DNA of 64,000 nucleotides from Sphingobacterium sp. GVS05A (GTDB taxonomy: Bacteria > Bacteroidota > Bacteroidia > Sphingobacteriales > Sphingobacteriaceae). The notes below the pieces were generated by a model. The model saw only the letters and a list, made by a program, of their open reading frames with translations. It did not search any database and was not told the origin of the DNA. A program made the translations under genes and the position numbers. The stretch covers positions 186,001 through 250,000 of the forward strand of contig NZ_JAHXYR010000002.1 of assembly GCF_019969845.1 (NCBI RefSeq), read 5' to 3'. Every line of letters begins with the position of its first letter. Positions within the stretch are counted from its first letter, which is position 1. Shown piece after piece: positions 55,340-64,000 of the stretch.

Positions 55340-55966
55340 ATGAAGAAAATCAGATTAGATATAGTTGGTTTATCCTATAGTCAAACACAGTCTGGGGCTT
55401 ATGCCCTGGTATTGGGAGAAGTGGAGGGCAACAGAAGATTGCCCATCATTATTGGTAGCCACGAAGCCCAAGCTATTGCTATTCGGATAGAAAAAATGAT
55501 TCCAAGCCGCCCCCTTACGCATGACCTATTTCAATCTTTCGCGGAATCTTTTGGTATTAAACTCGTTGAGGTGCTTATCTATAACCTGATTGAGGGTATT
55601 TTTTATGCGAAGATTATTTGTTCTGACGGCAACAAAATGGTTGAAATTGATGCAAGAACCTCCGATGCCGTTGCGCTGGCCGTTCGATTTGAAGCACCAA
55701 TTTATGCCTACGAATTTATCATGTCATCTGCGGGAATCATTATTGAGGGACATGAATTCGCATTTTTGGAAAATCTGGACAAAGCCAATAAAGTACAAGA
55801 TCCCAGTATGGTTGAGGTCGAAGAAAAGACTCCTTCCAAATCCCCTAATAACCCTTTTTCTTCGTTAACAGACGAACAATTGGAGCAAGCACTCAACCAA
55901 GCATTAACGGAAGAGAATTACGAGCAAGCAGCGTTGATTAGGGATGAAATTTCCAAAAGAAAATAA
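55340..55966 (+). CDS. Bifunctional nuclease family protein (DUF151) with UVR motif
   Basis: A 208-residue protein. Residues about 5-135 form the DUF151/BFN fold (LDIVGLSYSQTQSGAYALVL, RLPIIIGSHEAQAIAI, RPLTHDLFQSFAESFG, EIDARTSDAVALAVRF). The last about 40 residues are a UvrB/UvrC-type motif (SLTDEQLEQALNQALTEENY, EQAALIRDEISKRK). BFN proteins are proposed to act on nucleic acids. The order BFN plus UVR is usual in Bacteroidota. The next gene is a nucleoside permease 45 bp away. Confidence 0.92.
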   Translation: MKKIRLDIVGLSYSQTQSGAYALVLGEVEGNRRLPIIIGSHEAQAIAIRIEKMIPSRPLTHDLFQSFAESFGIKLVEVLIYNLIEGIFYAKIICSDGNKMVEIDARTSDAVALAVRFEAPIYAYEFIMSSAGIIIEGHEFAFLENLDKANKVQDPSMVEVEEKTPSKSPNNPFSSLTDEQLEQALNQALTEENYEQAALIRDEISKRK

Positions 55967-56011
55967 CTCCTTTCTCTAAAGCGAAACAAAAACTCTAAAT
56001 AATATCGTTTT

Positions 56012-57382
56012 ATGTCTATTAAATTAAGATTGACCATTATGAGCTTCTTTCAGTTTTTTGTCTGGGGAGCATGGTTGATTACAATAGCTAACTATTGGTT
56101 TGGCACAAAGCAATGGGATGGCACACAATTCGGCGCTATCTTCGCGACAATGGGAATAGCTTCGCTATTTATGCCAACACTAATGGGGATCATTGCAGAC
56201 CGCTGGATAAATGCTGAAAGACTATATTTCATGCTGCATTTATGTTATGCTGCTGTTCTTTTTTATCTACCGCAGGTAAATGACCCTAACACCTTTTTTT
56301 ATGCGATGCTCGCGGCGATGTGTTTCTACATGCCTACATTGGCCCTGTCCAATTCAATCGCTTATACGGCGTTGAATGAAAACAACTACGATCTGGTCAA
56401 AGCATTCCCTCCTATCCGTGTCTTTGGAACTATTGGATTTATTGTAGCGATGTGGATTACAAATCTAACAGGCAATAAAGCAACAGCATATCAATTTTAT
56501 ATTGCTGGAACAGCGGCCTTGGCTTTAAGTCTCTATGCCTTTACATTACCAAAATGTCCACCCAAAAAATTACAGCAGGAAAATGCATCTTGGACACAAC
56601 TATTAGGATTAGAAGCTTTTAAATTATTTGGAAACTATAAAATGGCTCTCTTCTTTATATTTTCCATGTTTTTGGGCGCTGCACTACAGTTAACCAATGC
56701 CTATGGAGATGTATTTCTGGACGAATTTAAATTCTACCCGAAGTTTGCGGAATCTTTTGTTGTGAAATACTCAACGATCATCATGTCGATTTCGCAGATA
56801 TCAGAGACACTTTTTATTTTGGCAATCCCGTTTTTCCTAAAAAGATTTGGTATTAAGAAAGTCATGTTGATCTCTATGTTTGCTTGGGTCTTGCGCTTTG
56901 GCCTATTCTCGTTCGGGGATCCGGCAGGTGGTCTATGGATGATTGTACTTTCCTGTATCGTCTACGGAATGGCATTCGACTTTTTCAATATCTCGGGTTC
57001 CCTATTTGTAGAGACATCTACAACTTCGAGCATACGTAGTTCTGCCCAAGGTTTATTTATGATGATGACAAATGGCTTTGGTGCAGTATTTGGCAGTTTT
57101 GCTTCCGGTTGGATTATTGACCATTATTTCACCAAAAGCTTTCAGAATGGACAAGATCTTGCCCAATATCTGGACACCAATATCAATGATACGCATTTCC
57201 TTAATTTTCTGAAGGAAAAAAGTATCTCCCTATTGCCTGACGGGACACTGAACAATAGTCTCATGCTCAAGGATTGGCATGACATCTGGCTTGCCTTTGC
57301 CATCTACACGCTGATTATAGCAGTTCTCTTCGCAGTATTCTTTAGACATAAACATGAGCGTGAATCGCAAAATTTAAAATAA
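56012..57382 (+). CDS. NupG-like nucleoside:H+ symporter (MFS)
   Basis: A 456-residue membrane protein with 12 predicted helices. The start LTIMSFFQFFVWGAWLITIA, LMGIIADRW, YMPTLALSNSIAYTAL and PPIRVFGTIGFIVAMW match the nucleoside permease NupG/XapB family of the major facilitator superfamily. It probably imports nucleosides across the inner membrane. It lies 45 bp after the BFN gene, probably in one transcript, with a terminator just after the stop. Confidence 0.9.
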   Translation: MSIKLRLTIMSFFQFFVWGAWLITIANYWFGTKQWDGTQFGAIFATMGIASLFMPTLMGIIADRWINAERLYFMLHLCYAAVLFYLPQVNDPNTFFYAMLAAMCFYMPTLALSNSIAYTALNENNYDLVKAFPPIRVFGTIGFIVAMWITNLTGNKATAYQFYIAGTAALALSLYAFTLPKCPPKKLQQENASWTQLLGLEAFKLFGNYKMALFFIFSMFLGAALQLTNAYGDVFLDEFKFYPKFAESFVVKYSTIIMSISQISETLFILAIPFFLKRFGIKKVMLISMFAWVLRFGLFSFGDPAGGLWMIVLSCIVYGMAFDFFNISGSLFVETSTTSSIRSSAQGLFMMMTNGFGAVFGSFASGWIIDHYFTKSFQNGQDLAQYLDTNINDTHFLNFLKEKSISLLPDGTLNNSLMLKDWHDIWLAFAIYTLIIAVLFAVFFRHKHERESQNLK

Positions 57383-57409
57383 CAAAAAGCCGCAAATGCG
57401 GCTTTTTGT
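57382..57409 (+). terminator. Terminator between the permease and the MscS gene
   Basis: A 13-bp perfect stem (acaaaaagccgca / tgcggctttttgt) with a 2-base loop and a T run. The hairpin ends where the -7 box of the next gene begins. Confidence 0.9.
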
Positions 57410-57416
57410 ATATTTG
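57409..57416 (+). promoter_or_regulatory. -7 element of the MscS gene
   Basis: TATATTTG, 4 bp before the ATG at 57421. No TTG is seen at -33. Transcription from here would give a leaderless mRNA and would start inside the terminator's tail. Confidence 0.45.
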
Positions 57417-57420
57417 CAGG

Positions 57421-58734
57421 ATGCAAAACACAGCAACAGAATTGTTGAAGGATTCTCAATCCCAAATTTATAACTGGACTTTTCAATGGATTAAAAATCT
57501 TGGTTTGGATAACCAAACCAACCATTTTATCAACTCAATTATTTTATTGTTGTTGGTCGTCTTATTTTTGATCATTGTTGATTATTTCAGCAAAAAAACA
57601 CTCTTATTATTAACGATCAAAGCCATCCGAAGAAGCACCAACCGATTTGATGACTTATTGATTCGGAATAAAACATTAAAACTGGTTGCCCATTTTGTTC
57701 CCATATTGGTCGCACAATATATCATACCCGTTATTTTCATGGGTTTCCCGAATTGGAAAGAAAACATCAACAAATTGTTGGCGATTGCCACTACAGTTGT
57801 CAGTTTGCTGATTGTACACTCCTTATTAAAAAGTATTAGGGATATATTACGAACAAAAAAATCCTTTGCGGACAAACCGTTAGAAAGCTATTTACAAGTC
57901 TGCCAGATCATCATGCTCTTTATCGGTGGTACCATCTGTTTTTCGATCTTAACAGGCAGTTCTCCATGGTCATTTCTGTTATCACTGGGTGCAGCCTCAG
58001 CGATCCTGATGCTGGTCTTCAAAGACACTATCTTAGGTTTTGTCGCCAGTATACAGGTCTCGGCCAATGATTCAATACGGGTAGGCGACTGGATTGAAAT
58101 GCCTAAATACGGAGCCGACGGAACCGTAAAGGAAATCAACCTCAATAATGTTAAAGTGCAGAACTTCGACAAGACCATCACAACAATCCCAACACATACC
58201 TTATTATCGGATTCCTTTAAGAATTATAGGGGCATGCAGCAATCTGGAGGAAGGCGCCTAAAAAGAGCTATAAATATTAAAATTTCCACGATCCGGTTTT
58301 TAGATAATAAGGAGATTGAAGAACTAAAGAATATACAGATTCTCCGTCCCTATATCGAAGACCGTGCAAGAACAATAGATGAATTTAACAGCATTCATCA
58401 GATTGATCCTTCCAATCCAATTAATGGCAGGAAAATGACCAATTTGGGTATGTTTCGTGCCTATGCACTTACTTACCTCCGTCAGAATCCCCATATCCAT
58501 AAAACCATGCCCTTAATGGTACGGCAGTTGGCATCGACCGAACATGGGGTACCGATCGAACTTTACTTCTTTGTCAATGATATACGCTGGGAATATTATG
58601 AAGGCATTGTATCCGATGTTTTTGACCATCTGTTTGCTGCCACAAAATATTTTGACCTCGAAATATTTGAAAATCCTGCTTCGGATGATTTTAGACAATT
58701 TATAAGAGCACAAAAAATCAGTGTATTGAATTAG
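57421..58734 (+). CDS. MscS family mechanosensitive ion channel (YbdG-like)
   Basis: A 437-residue inner-membrane channel. Four to five membrane helices lie in residues 25-190 (IILLLLVVLFLIIVDYF, LVAHFVPILVAQYIIPVIF, VVSLLIVHSLLKSI, IIMLFIGGTICFSIL). The pore helix and beta domain follow (AASAILMLVFKDTILGFVAS, VGDWIEMPKYGADGTVKEIN, TTIPTHTLLSDSFKNYRGMQ). The length and the MPKYGADGTV loop match the MscS-like YbdG/MscM group. The role would be release of solutes under osmotic downshock. The ATG 57421 is preferred over TTG 57406. Confidence 0.93.
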   Translation: MQNTATELLKDSQSQIYNWTFQWIKNLGLDNQTNHFINSIILLLLVVLFLIIVDYFSKKTLLLLTIKAIRRSTNRFDDLLIRNKTLKLVAHFVPILVAQYIIPVIFMGFPNWKENINKLLAIATTVVSLLIVHSLLKSIRDILRTKKSFADKPLESYLQVCQIIMLFIGGTICFSILTGSSPWSFLLSLGAASAILMLVFKDTILGFVASIQVSANDSIRVGDWIEMPKYGADGTVKEINLNNVKVQNFDKTITTIPTHTLLSDSFKNYRGMQQSGGRRLKRAINIKISTIRFLDNKEIEELKNIQILRPYIEDRARTIDEFNSIHQIDPSNPINGRKMTNLGMFRAYALTYLRQNPHIHKTMPLMVRQLASTEHGVPIELYFFVNDIRWEYYEGIVSDVFDHLFAATKYFDLEIFENPASDDFRQFIRAQKISVLN

Positions 58735-58762
58735 TGCCAGTAACAAGCGCTATCCATAAAAA

Positions 58763-58800
58763 CAGTGAAAGGTAATCCGGGGAGATTACCTTTTCACTTT
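58763..58800 (+). terminator. Terminator of the MscS gene
   Basis: A stem of about 13 bp with one bulge (gtgaaaggtaatc / gattaccttttcac) and a short loop, then TTT. 29 bp after the stop. Confidence 0.75.
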
Positions 58801-59125
58801 AAAAACAAACTAAATTTTTAGACGTGTTTCACAACAGATCTACACATTAACCCTAACTCTTTATGAATCAAAAATTACTCTACACAAATATAGGACTGCT
58901 ATGTTAAGTCCATCTTAAGCTAACTTTAAACTTAAAACAATTCGACAAATAGTTATTTAAATCATTTAATTCGCATCTTTTATCAATAAATCAGACTTCA
59001 ATACACTTAAAATAAATCTTGGCTCGTCAACTGAACCAATCCTATAAGATTGTGTGCCAAACCTGTTGGAATTGTTTTTCGATTAATTTCTTACCCCTAT
59101 CGCAATAGGGATACTGCGGTTTTTC

Positions 59126-59156
59126 CAAAAAAAAGGCAATCCGAAGATTGCCTTTT
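59126..59156 (-). terminator. Terminator of the phosphoesterase gene
   Basis: An 11-bp perfect stem (aaaaggcaatc / gattgcctttt) with a CGAA loop and a T run on the minus strand, 22 bp after the stop. Confidence 0.9.
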
Positions 59157-59177
59157 CCTGAAATAGTAAATACTCAA

Positions 59178-60737
59178 TTATTCCACCACAATACTTTTCG
59201 TCGCGACATGTTCTCTGTTGAACATATCTATTGCCCTAATTTCGATCTGATATTTCCCTGTTTTAAGTTTCGGCAAATTCGTTACCCACAGATGGCTGGA
59301 TTTTTCCGGATTAGATGGGCGGCGAGTTGTCATCAGCTTTTCGGCGGTATCATATTTCGCTAGCGATTTTAAGAAAGCGGGATCACTCTCGTTAACATAT
59401 TCCATCTCTTTCCAATCTCCTTGGTTAATTCGATAAGCCACTTTATCTCCTTCCCTACCAATAAAGAAGTTTGCATAAATCGGGTATCTTTTCGTATACT
59501 TTTCGGGTACTACGGAAGCAACATAAATATCGATCTGATAGTTTGCCGGCTTACCCACCACTTTATAATCGAAACTATATTGATTACCTTCAATTTTCAA
59601 AATGGCATACCCCTTTGGTGTACCATCCCGCATGGTCGAAACCGGAATTCCCTTGTCATTCAGTTCGCCTGAATACCAATCCCCTGATGTGGTTCCGACA
59701 TTATATTCGTGATGCGCATGTTCCTGTTTCCAACCATCTTTCTGTCCATAAAAATATTGGCGTTGAAAATGTGTATGTGCCGAAAGCGAAAGTGTGTGTT
59801 TAAAAGGGGCTAAAATATCAAAAAGACGCTGTCTGTCTTCATTGCGAAACACATTAGAGTTTTCATGATATAATGGGATATGGAAGGAAAGGACAACCAA
59901 TTTGTCTTTAGCTACCTGCTTTAAGTCATTCTCAACAAAATCCAATTGATCTTTCCGAAAACCTCCGAGATACCCTTTTCCGGTACGTGGGTTGGGGTAG
60001 ATAATATTGTCCAATACAATAAAATGTGCATTTCCATAATTAAAGGAATAATTATTAGGGCCAAAAGTTCGCTCAAAAGACTCATCCGAAAGGCTGTCGG
60101 TTTTAGCATCATAATTCATGTCATGATTTCCCATGACATTATACCAAGGTAATCCCATTGTAGAAATGACCGACTTGTATTTTGGCTGAAGAGACAAATC
60201 ATCACCGACCAAATCTCCTAGACTGATTCCGAATTTAGCGACAGATTTATCAGCGATTTCATTGATGATGCCATCCTTAAAAAATCCCAGTTCTTCCTCG
60301 GTATATGCTTGTGGGTCACCAAAGACAAAAGCGGAAAAATTGGCTTGCTCATCTTGTTGATATAAAGCAAAGTTCACACTGGCAGGGATTTTACCCGTTG
60401 CAGTTACACCGGGATATTTTGATGTTGGGCTACCATTGACTTTGTGTATATAATAGAATTTTGGATGGTTATTCTCATCCACGGGTACTGCATATCCCGA
60501 AGGTTTGACGACAAAAATGATATTATCATTTCCAACTGGTAATTGATAGTTACCATCTTTATCTGTAGCAACAACTTCGCGACCGTTGCTTACCGAAACA
60601 GATGCCATCCCTTTCTCATTTTTATCTAATTTTCCGTTTCTGTTTACATCTAGAAAAACTTTTCCCTTTGCAAATTCTTGTGCTTGTACTGTCTGGGCTA
60701 GCGCCAAAGAAATGGCCAATGCCATAAATGTTTTCAT
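59178..60737 (-). CDS. Secreted calcineurin-like metallophosphoesterase
   Basis: A 519-residue protein with a signal peptide (1-19, QTVQAQ). It has an N-terminal beta-sandwich (about 22-90, DVNRNGKLDKNEKGMASVSV, an SdrD/EF-type start) and a catalytic metallophos domain with GDPQAYTEEE, SLGDLVGDDLS, VMGNHDMNYD, LSFHIPLYHE and LSAHTHFQRQ. A C-terminal beta domain completes it. The five metal-binding blocks are present. It is a periplasmic phosphodiesterase or phosphatase of unknown substrate, of the type common in Bacteroidota surface loci. Confidence 0.93.
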   Translation of the reverse strand: MKTFMALAISLALAQTVQAQEFAKGKVFLDVNRNGKLDKNEKGMASVSVSNGREVVATDKDGNYQLPVGNDNIIFVVKPSGYAVPVDENNHPKFYYIHKVNGSPTSKYPGVTATGKIPASVNFALYQQDEQANFSAFVFGDPQAYTEEELGFFKDGIINEIADKSVAKFGISLGDLVGDDLSLQPKYKSVISTMGLPWYNVMGNHDMNYDAKTDSLSDESFERTFGPNNYSFNYGNAHFIVLDNIIYPNPRTGKGYLGGFRKDQLDFVENDLKQVAKDKLVVLSFHIPLYHENSNVFRNEDRQRLFDILAPFKHTLSLSAHTHFQRQYFYGQKDGWKQEHAHHEYNVGTTSGDWYSGELNDKGIPVSTMRDGTPKGYAILKIEGNQYSFDYKVVGKPANYQIDIYVASVVPEKYTKRYPIYANFFIGREGDKVAYRINQGDWKEMEYVNESDPAFLKSLAKYDTAEKLMTTRRPSNPEKSSHLWVTNLPKLKTGKYQIEIRAIDMFNREHVATKSIVVE

Positions 60738-60888
60738 ATCGAACGTTAGTTTTGCCGCTAAAGTACCTTATTCCCATTAAGAAAATATCAATTGAATATA
60801 AAGGATTCGTAAATATAAACGCGTATCAAAGGGTGACCTACTTACCAAATAACACTTAATTAGTTCTTATATGATAGGGATTTAAATC

Positions 60889-60954
60889 GGACTTTATACG
60901 TATTTATCCGAATGAGGTCCGAGTGAGGTCCGTATAAGGTCCGTATCAAGTCCC
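60889..60954. repeat. Six 11-bp tandem units with inverted arms
   Basis: Units of 11 bp in phase: GGACTTTATAC, GTATTTATCCG, AATGAGGTCCG, AGTGAGGTCCG, TATAAGGTCCG, TATCAAGTCCC. The first unit is close to the reverse complement of the fifth (cgtataaggtcc against ggactttatacg), and outer ataggga (near 60874-60880) pairs with tccctat (60951-60957). The block can thus fold into a long imperfect stem. It may be a dispersed genomic repeat of this lineage. Confidence 0.7.
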
Positions 60955-61102
60955 TATTAGTTCACTGTTTAGTATGAATTTGCTCACCACTTGATATAAG
61001 GTTTTCCAGCATCATTGCATTCAAATTTTAGAATTGTAATGGCATGAAATTATTTGAATAATTGGCTTATCGATAAAGGATTCCATTTATTCGGAAAAGC
61101 GT

Positions 61103-61145
61103 AAAAAAAAGAAGGAGAAACCAAATGCTCGGTCTCTCCTTCTTT
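61103..61145 (-). terminator. Terminator of the small anchored protein gene
   Basis: A 15-bp stem with one mismatch (aaagaaggagaaacc / ggtctctccttcttt), 8-base loop, and T run on the minus strand, 22 bp after the stop. Confidence 0.88.
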
Positions 61146-61166
61146 CAATAAATATAATTATCGTTA

Positions 61167-61670
61167 TTATCTTGCTTGGGCAGTCGCTAACATACGATTT
61201 ACTTCGTCTATCATCGATTTGGCGGCATCATGCATCCGTGGATTGCCTGCAAAGTCCGCATCTAAAGTGACACGTTTTGACTTATCCTTGTAGTTATATT
61301 CCAGATAAAAACGAGGTACTTTAGAATTTGTGGAGTCCTTTTTCCATTCTGGACCTGTCATATCGGTATCTAAATTCCAAAACCCTAATTCCATTGCTTT
61401 GCGGTGCAAATACAATAGATCATCTTTTGTGAACTTTACAGTATCCGTAATTAATGAATCTTGTTTGTCTAAATATTTATAGATACGCGTTTTCGAATTG
61501 TATTCATTGACCATATGATTCGGTTCACCATATTTGAATTCAATGGATTCAAAATCAGCAAAACGGAAAGGTGCGTTTTTAATCATATTGCTATAATAAT
61601 AAACACAATACATTAAAAATGGCACAATAATACAAAGGCCTAAAAAAATCTTTTTACTCTTTATTGTCAT
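61167..61670 (-). CDS. Membrane-anchored protein of unknown function
   Basis: A 167-residue protein with one N-terminal membrane segment (about 8-28, IFLGLCIIVPFLMYCVYYY) and a basic start, so a short inside tail and a periplasmic part. The rest is a small alpha/beta domain (YLEYNYKDKSKRVTLDADF near 125-145) without a known motif. It is 91 bp downstream of the NlpC/P60 gene on the same strand. The function is unknown. Confidence 0.65.
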   Translation of the reverse strand: MTIKSKKIFLGLCIIVPFLMYCVYYYSNMIKNAPFRFADFESIEFKYGEPNHMVNEYNSKTRIYKYLDKQDSLITDTVKFTKDDLLYLHRKAMELGFWNLDTDMTGPEWKKDSTNSKVPRFYLEYNYKDKSKRVTLDADFAGNPRMHDAAKSMIDEVNRMLATAQAR

Positions 61671-61761
61671 TTCTATAAAATTTTGACAAAAATAAGGATT
61701 TATATAGGGTATAAAAGTTTATGTCAAGATATGACATAAAACCTACATGGATTTCACCTGG

Positions 61762-62334
61762 TTAGATCTTTGGAGAACCTGCATCAACGAAAGTTTTGGC
61801 GTACCAGCTATCCGTCAGATCTGATATAATAACCCCTTTGCGCGTTGAGACATGAACAAATTTATTGTTGTGTAAGTATACGCCCACATGGTCAATTCCT
61901 TTTTTACCGAAAGAAAAAAACACCAAATCACCTTCTTCCAATTTCTCAGGCTTCTTTCTTTTCACAATACCTTCCATATCTCGTGATGTCCGCGGAAGAT
62001 TGCCTTTGTAGACTTCGATATATAATAGATTAACAAAACCCGAACAATCCACTCCACTTTTGGTCTGTCCACCCATTCGATGCGGTATCCCCATCCAGTC
62101 GTCGATAAATGAATAGAGCTGTGGGTTTAGCTTCTTCGTATTTACATTCAGTAAGGAGGCATAATTATCGAGACGAGATCCAGAAAATGTTTTTCCTCGC
62201 GCCGAACTCGCATCTGTCAACACCGAACCACTGGAGGAACGCGAACCGGAGGTGAGTACTTTTTTCTTCGTTGAACAACTGCTCAAGAATAGTAGTGCGC
62301 TTAAAAAGAAGATAAAATAAGATTTAGCAATCAT
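61762..62334 (-). CDS. NlpC/P60 family cell-wall hydrolase lipoprotein
   Basis: A 190-residue lipoprotein (Cys20 after LLFLSS). The NlpC/P60 domain lies about 75-185: Cys97 in SGVDCSGFVNLLY is the nucleophile, His in KGIDHVGVYL and His in KFVHVSTRKGV complete the centre. Such enzymes cut gamma-D-Glu-diamino acid bonds in peptidoglycan stem peptides. The start was moved from the longest frame (62424) to ATG 62334 because a full promoter lies within that longer frame and this start gives a clear lipoprotein signal. Confidence 0.92.
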   Translation of the reverse strand: MIAKSYFIFFLSALLFLSSCSTKKKVLTSGSRSSSGSVLTDASSARGKTFSGSRLDNYASLLNVNTKKLNPQLYSFIDDWMGIPHRMGGQTKSGVDCSGFVNLLYIEVYKGNLPRTSRDMEGIVKRKKPEKLEEGDLVFFSFGKKGIDHVGVYLHNNKFVHVSTRKGVIISDLTDSWYAKTFVDAGSPKI

Positions 62335-62360
62335 TATGTTCGATTTACTTTCCTGTAAGA

Positions 62361-62391
62361 CAAACTTAAATAAATTGCCCCTGATATACAA
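62361..62391 (-). promoter_or_regulatory. Promoter of the NlpC/P60 gene
   Basis: The minus strand reads TTG, 20-bp spacer, TAAGTTTG, a full Bacteroidota match, with a leader of about 20 nt to ATG 62334. Confidence 0.8.
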
Positions 62392-62598
62392 CCTAACCCC
62401 CTTCTTAAAAAACAATTTATTCATTCTCCCTATTTTATTGATAAGCTATTCGTCATAAAGGATTATTCCCATACACTGAGTAGTTAGGATTGGTTGATCT
62501 TCATTGAAGCTTTTAGTTCAACTATCCTCAATAGCTGCGGATCTATCCTTTTTCCCTACCAAGAACGTAGGATCGGAAAAAGAATTGTCCAGAAATCG

Positions 62599-62606
62599 TA
62601 ACTTTG
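62599..62606 (+). promoter_or_regulatory. -7 element of the EamA gene
   Basis: TAACTTTG, 19 bp before ATG 62626. No TTG lies at the expected -33 distance, so the match is partial. Confidence 0.4.
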
Positions 62607-62625
62607 CCGCCTAATTTATTTGAGA

Positions 62626-63522
62626 ATGGAAAAATTAAAAGGTGCATTAGCTGTCTTTTTAGGTGCGAGTAGTTTTGGGATACTATCAACGTTTGTAAAA
62701 AAAGCATATGGTCAGGGGCTTACTTTAGGAGAGGTAACAGGGATTCAGGTATTATTTGGCATGCTTATGCTTTGGCTTATCTTTATCGTGATCAAACTAT
62801 TTTCTGGAAAATCCTTTCAATCTTCAACTAAAAAATCATCTTGGGTCAAAATATTGATCAGTGGTACATCAACGGGGCTTGTGAGTGTCTTATACTATAA
62901 ATGTGTGCAGCTGGTTCCGGCATCTCTTGCTATTGTCCTACTGATGCAGTATATATGGATCGGTGTGGTTATTGAATTTATCTTTTTCAAAACAAAACCA
63001 TCAAAAAACAACTTGATCGGTATTGGTATCGTATTGATTGCAACATTATTGGCAACAGGGCTCATTGAGAAAGGATTGGAGGATCTCAGCTTAACAGGTT
63101 TATTATTTGGGTTCTTGGCCGCTACCGCTTATTCGGTTTTTATGATCGTGAATGGCCGTGTGGGCAATGATTATCATCCAATACAAAAAAGTGCAATCAT
63201 GGTAACAGGTTCCTGTATTTTGATTTTCACGTTATTTCCACCGAACTATTTATTTAATGGTCAATTTGATGCTAATTTTCTACTTTTTGGACTGATCCTG
63301 TCCTTATTTGGCACCGTCATTCCGCCATTGCTATTCGCTTATGGTTTACCAAAAACGGGCTTCTCTTTAGGTGGAATATTAAGTTCTGCAGAATTGCCTG
63401 TAGCGACCTGTATGTCTTATTTTATATTACATGAATCTGTTTCGTTGGTACAATGGATCGGTGTTCTTTTGATTTTAGGGACAGTGATCTGGTTAAATGC
63501 CGCAAAAAGCAGTGCGCACTAA
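62626..63522 (+). CDS. EamA (DMT superfamily) transporter
   Basis: A 298-residue protein with ten predicted helices in two EamA repeats (about 5-135 and 150-290). The start KLKGALAVFLGASSFGILSTF, the repeat-ending IAIVLLMQYIWIGVVIEFIF and the second-repeat phrase LSSAELPVATCMSYFIL are typical. The family exports metabolites or amino acids across the inner membrane; the substrate cannot be told. The ATG is preferred to the TTG at 62620. Confidence 0.9.
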   Translation: MEKLKGALAVFLGASSFGILSTFVKKAYGQGLTLGEVTGIQVLFGMLMLWLIFIVIKLFSGKSFQSSTKKSSWVKILISGTSTGLVSVLYYKCVQLVPASLAIVLLMQYIWIGVVIEFIFFKTKPSKNNLIGIGIVLIATLLATGLIEKGLEDLSLTGLLFGFLAATAYSVFMIVNGRVGNDYHPIQKSAIMVTGSCILIFTLFPPNYLFNGQFDANFLLFGLILSLFGTVIPPLLFAYGLPKTGFSLGGILSSAELPVATCMSYFILHESVSLVQWIGVLLILGTVIWLNAAKSSAH

Positions 63523-63626
63523 TCAATGCGTACATTTCAAAACACGATCTCAGGTATTCTATACAATCGTATTGGATAGAATATCAACCATGATCAAAAG
63601 ATCTTGAAATGAAACTCTTCCTTAGT

Positions 63627-63660
63627 AAAAAGGGCAATCTTATAGAAGATTGCCCTTTTT
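63627..63660 (+). terminator. Bidirectional terminator of the EamA gene and mtaB
   Basis: A 15-bp perfect stem (aaaaagggcaatctt / aagattgcccttttt) with a 4-base loop; its A/T flanks serve both converging genes. Confidence 0.92.
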
Positions 63661-63683
63661 ATGAATGTATAATTCTTAAAAAA

Positions 63684-64000
63684 TTAATGTGCTAATGTTT
63701 CAGGAACCTCCTCGACTTCTACTTCACAAGCATCTGTTACTTCCATAAATTTCACAGGTACAACCTCGTTCACCAATAACGGATCATACAAAGTCCTCAC
63801 CTTGACATAATTTTTAGAGAAACCATGCATATATCCGTCTTTTTCATCTGCTTCGAACAGGACATCTCCTTGAGCTCCAAGCTGTGATTCATAAAAAGCG
63901 CGACGTTTCTTCTCTGAAAGAATATGTAACATCTTACTTCTATCACTACGTTGTGCCCCCGGTACAGCTCCTTCCATTTGGGCTGCAATCGTATTTTCAC
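63684..64000 (-). CDS. mtaB: tRNA t6A37 methylthiotransferase MtaB, C-terminal part
   Basis: The 3' end of a gene that continues past the right edge. About 105 residues are seen, starting ENTIAAQMEGAVPG, then RSDRSKMLHILSEKKRRAFYE and a TRAM-like RNA-binding end (VLFEADEKDGYMHGFSKNYV). These match the C-terminus of MtaB, the radical-SAM enzyme that adds a methylthio group to t6A37 in tRNA. The iron-sulfur motifs lie outside the window. Confidence 0.85.
   Translation of the reverse strand, partial: ENTIAAQMEGAVPGAQRSDRSKMLHILSEKKRRAFYESQLGAQGDVLFEADEKDGYMHGFSKNYVKVRTLYDPLLVNEVVPVKFMEVTDACEVEVEEVPETLAH

Larger units (their letters stand above)
58735..59177. other. Intergenic region between the MscS and phosphoesterase genes
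   Basis: 443 bases between converging genes, with one terminator at each end and AT-rich sequence between. No gene was recognised. Confidence 0.65.
60738..61166. other. Intergenic region with 11-bp repeats
   Basis: 429 bases: the 5' side of the phosphoesterase gene, the 11-bp repeat block (60889-60954), and the terminator of the small anchored protein. No gene was recognised. Confidence 0.6.

Noticed and set aside
62335..62424. Upstream extension of the NlpC/P60 gene
   Set aside because: It contains the promoter (62361-62391), and the inner ATG gives a clean lipoprotein signal.

Overview
The window looks like chromosome of a Bacteroidota member close to Sphingobacterium (family Sphingobacteriaceae). 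This rests on several signs: SusC/SusD outer-membrane pairs, ECF sigma/FecR/STN-TonB signalling, many lipoproteins with a Cys after a short hydrophobic signal, AT-rich spacers, near absence of Shine-Dalgarno sites, and promoters of the Bacteroidota type (TTG, 18-20 bp, TAnnTTTG) in front of many genes. Genus placement is inference; no rRNA, tRNA or CRISPR array was seen.

Layout. (1) 15-11033, minus strand: an ECF sigma factor, FecR anti-sigma, an STN-containing TonB-dependent receptor, and four lipoproteins, two of them with fasciclin (FAS1) domains. It resembles a cell-surface signalling and uptake locus in which no SusD is present. (2) 11236-17171, mostly plus strand: a DinB-like protein, a divergent HxlR regulator with an oxidoreductase-cupin operon, then a Crp/Fnr regulator, a flavodoxin-fold quinone reductase, a divergent PurA homologue and a second Crp/Fnr regulator. 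(3) 17177-21455, minus: a lipoprotein, a WG-repeat lipoprotein and a phosphate-selective-type porin. (4) 21904-43814, minus: four consecutive SusC-SusD pairs with no glycosidase, peptidase or regulator among them. Their SusC N-termini are nearly identical, and pairs 1-3 share promoter and leader sequence. A decayed IS66-family element (about 26940-28600) lies between pairs 1 and 2. (5) 44462-64000: housekeeping and mixed genes: serS, class I fructose-bisphosphate aldolase, rsmI, a PH/SHOCT protein, lnt, cysteine desulfurase, an NlpE-like lipoprotein, a TPR protein, etfBA, a bifunctional nuclease, a NupG-like permease, an MscS channel, a calcineurin-like phosphoesterase, a small anchored protein, an NlpC/P60 lipoprotein, an EamA transporter, and the 3' end of mtaB.

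Most interesting points: the sigma/FecR/TonB/FAS1 operon; the four SusCD pairs with a common promoter-leader module and long 5' direct repeats; the PurA-like enzyme with changes in several normally invariant loops, sitting between two Crp/Fnr genes; and an 11-bp tandem repeat with inverted arms at 60889-60954. Several starts were moved inward because a promoter or a better family start lies inside the longest frame.
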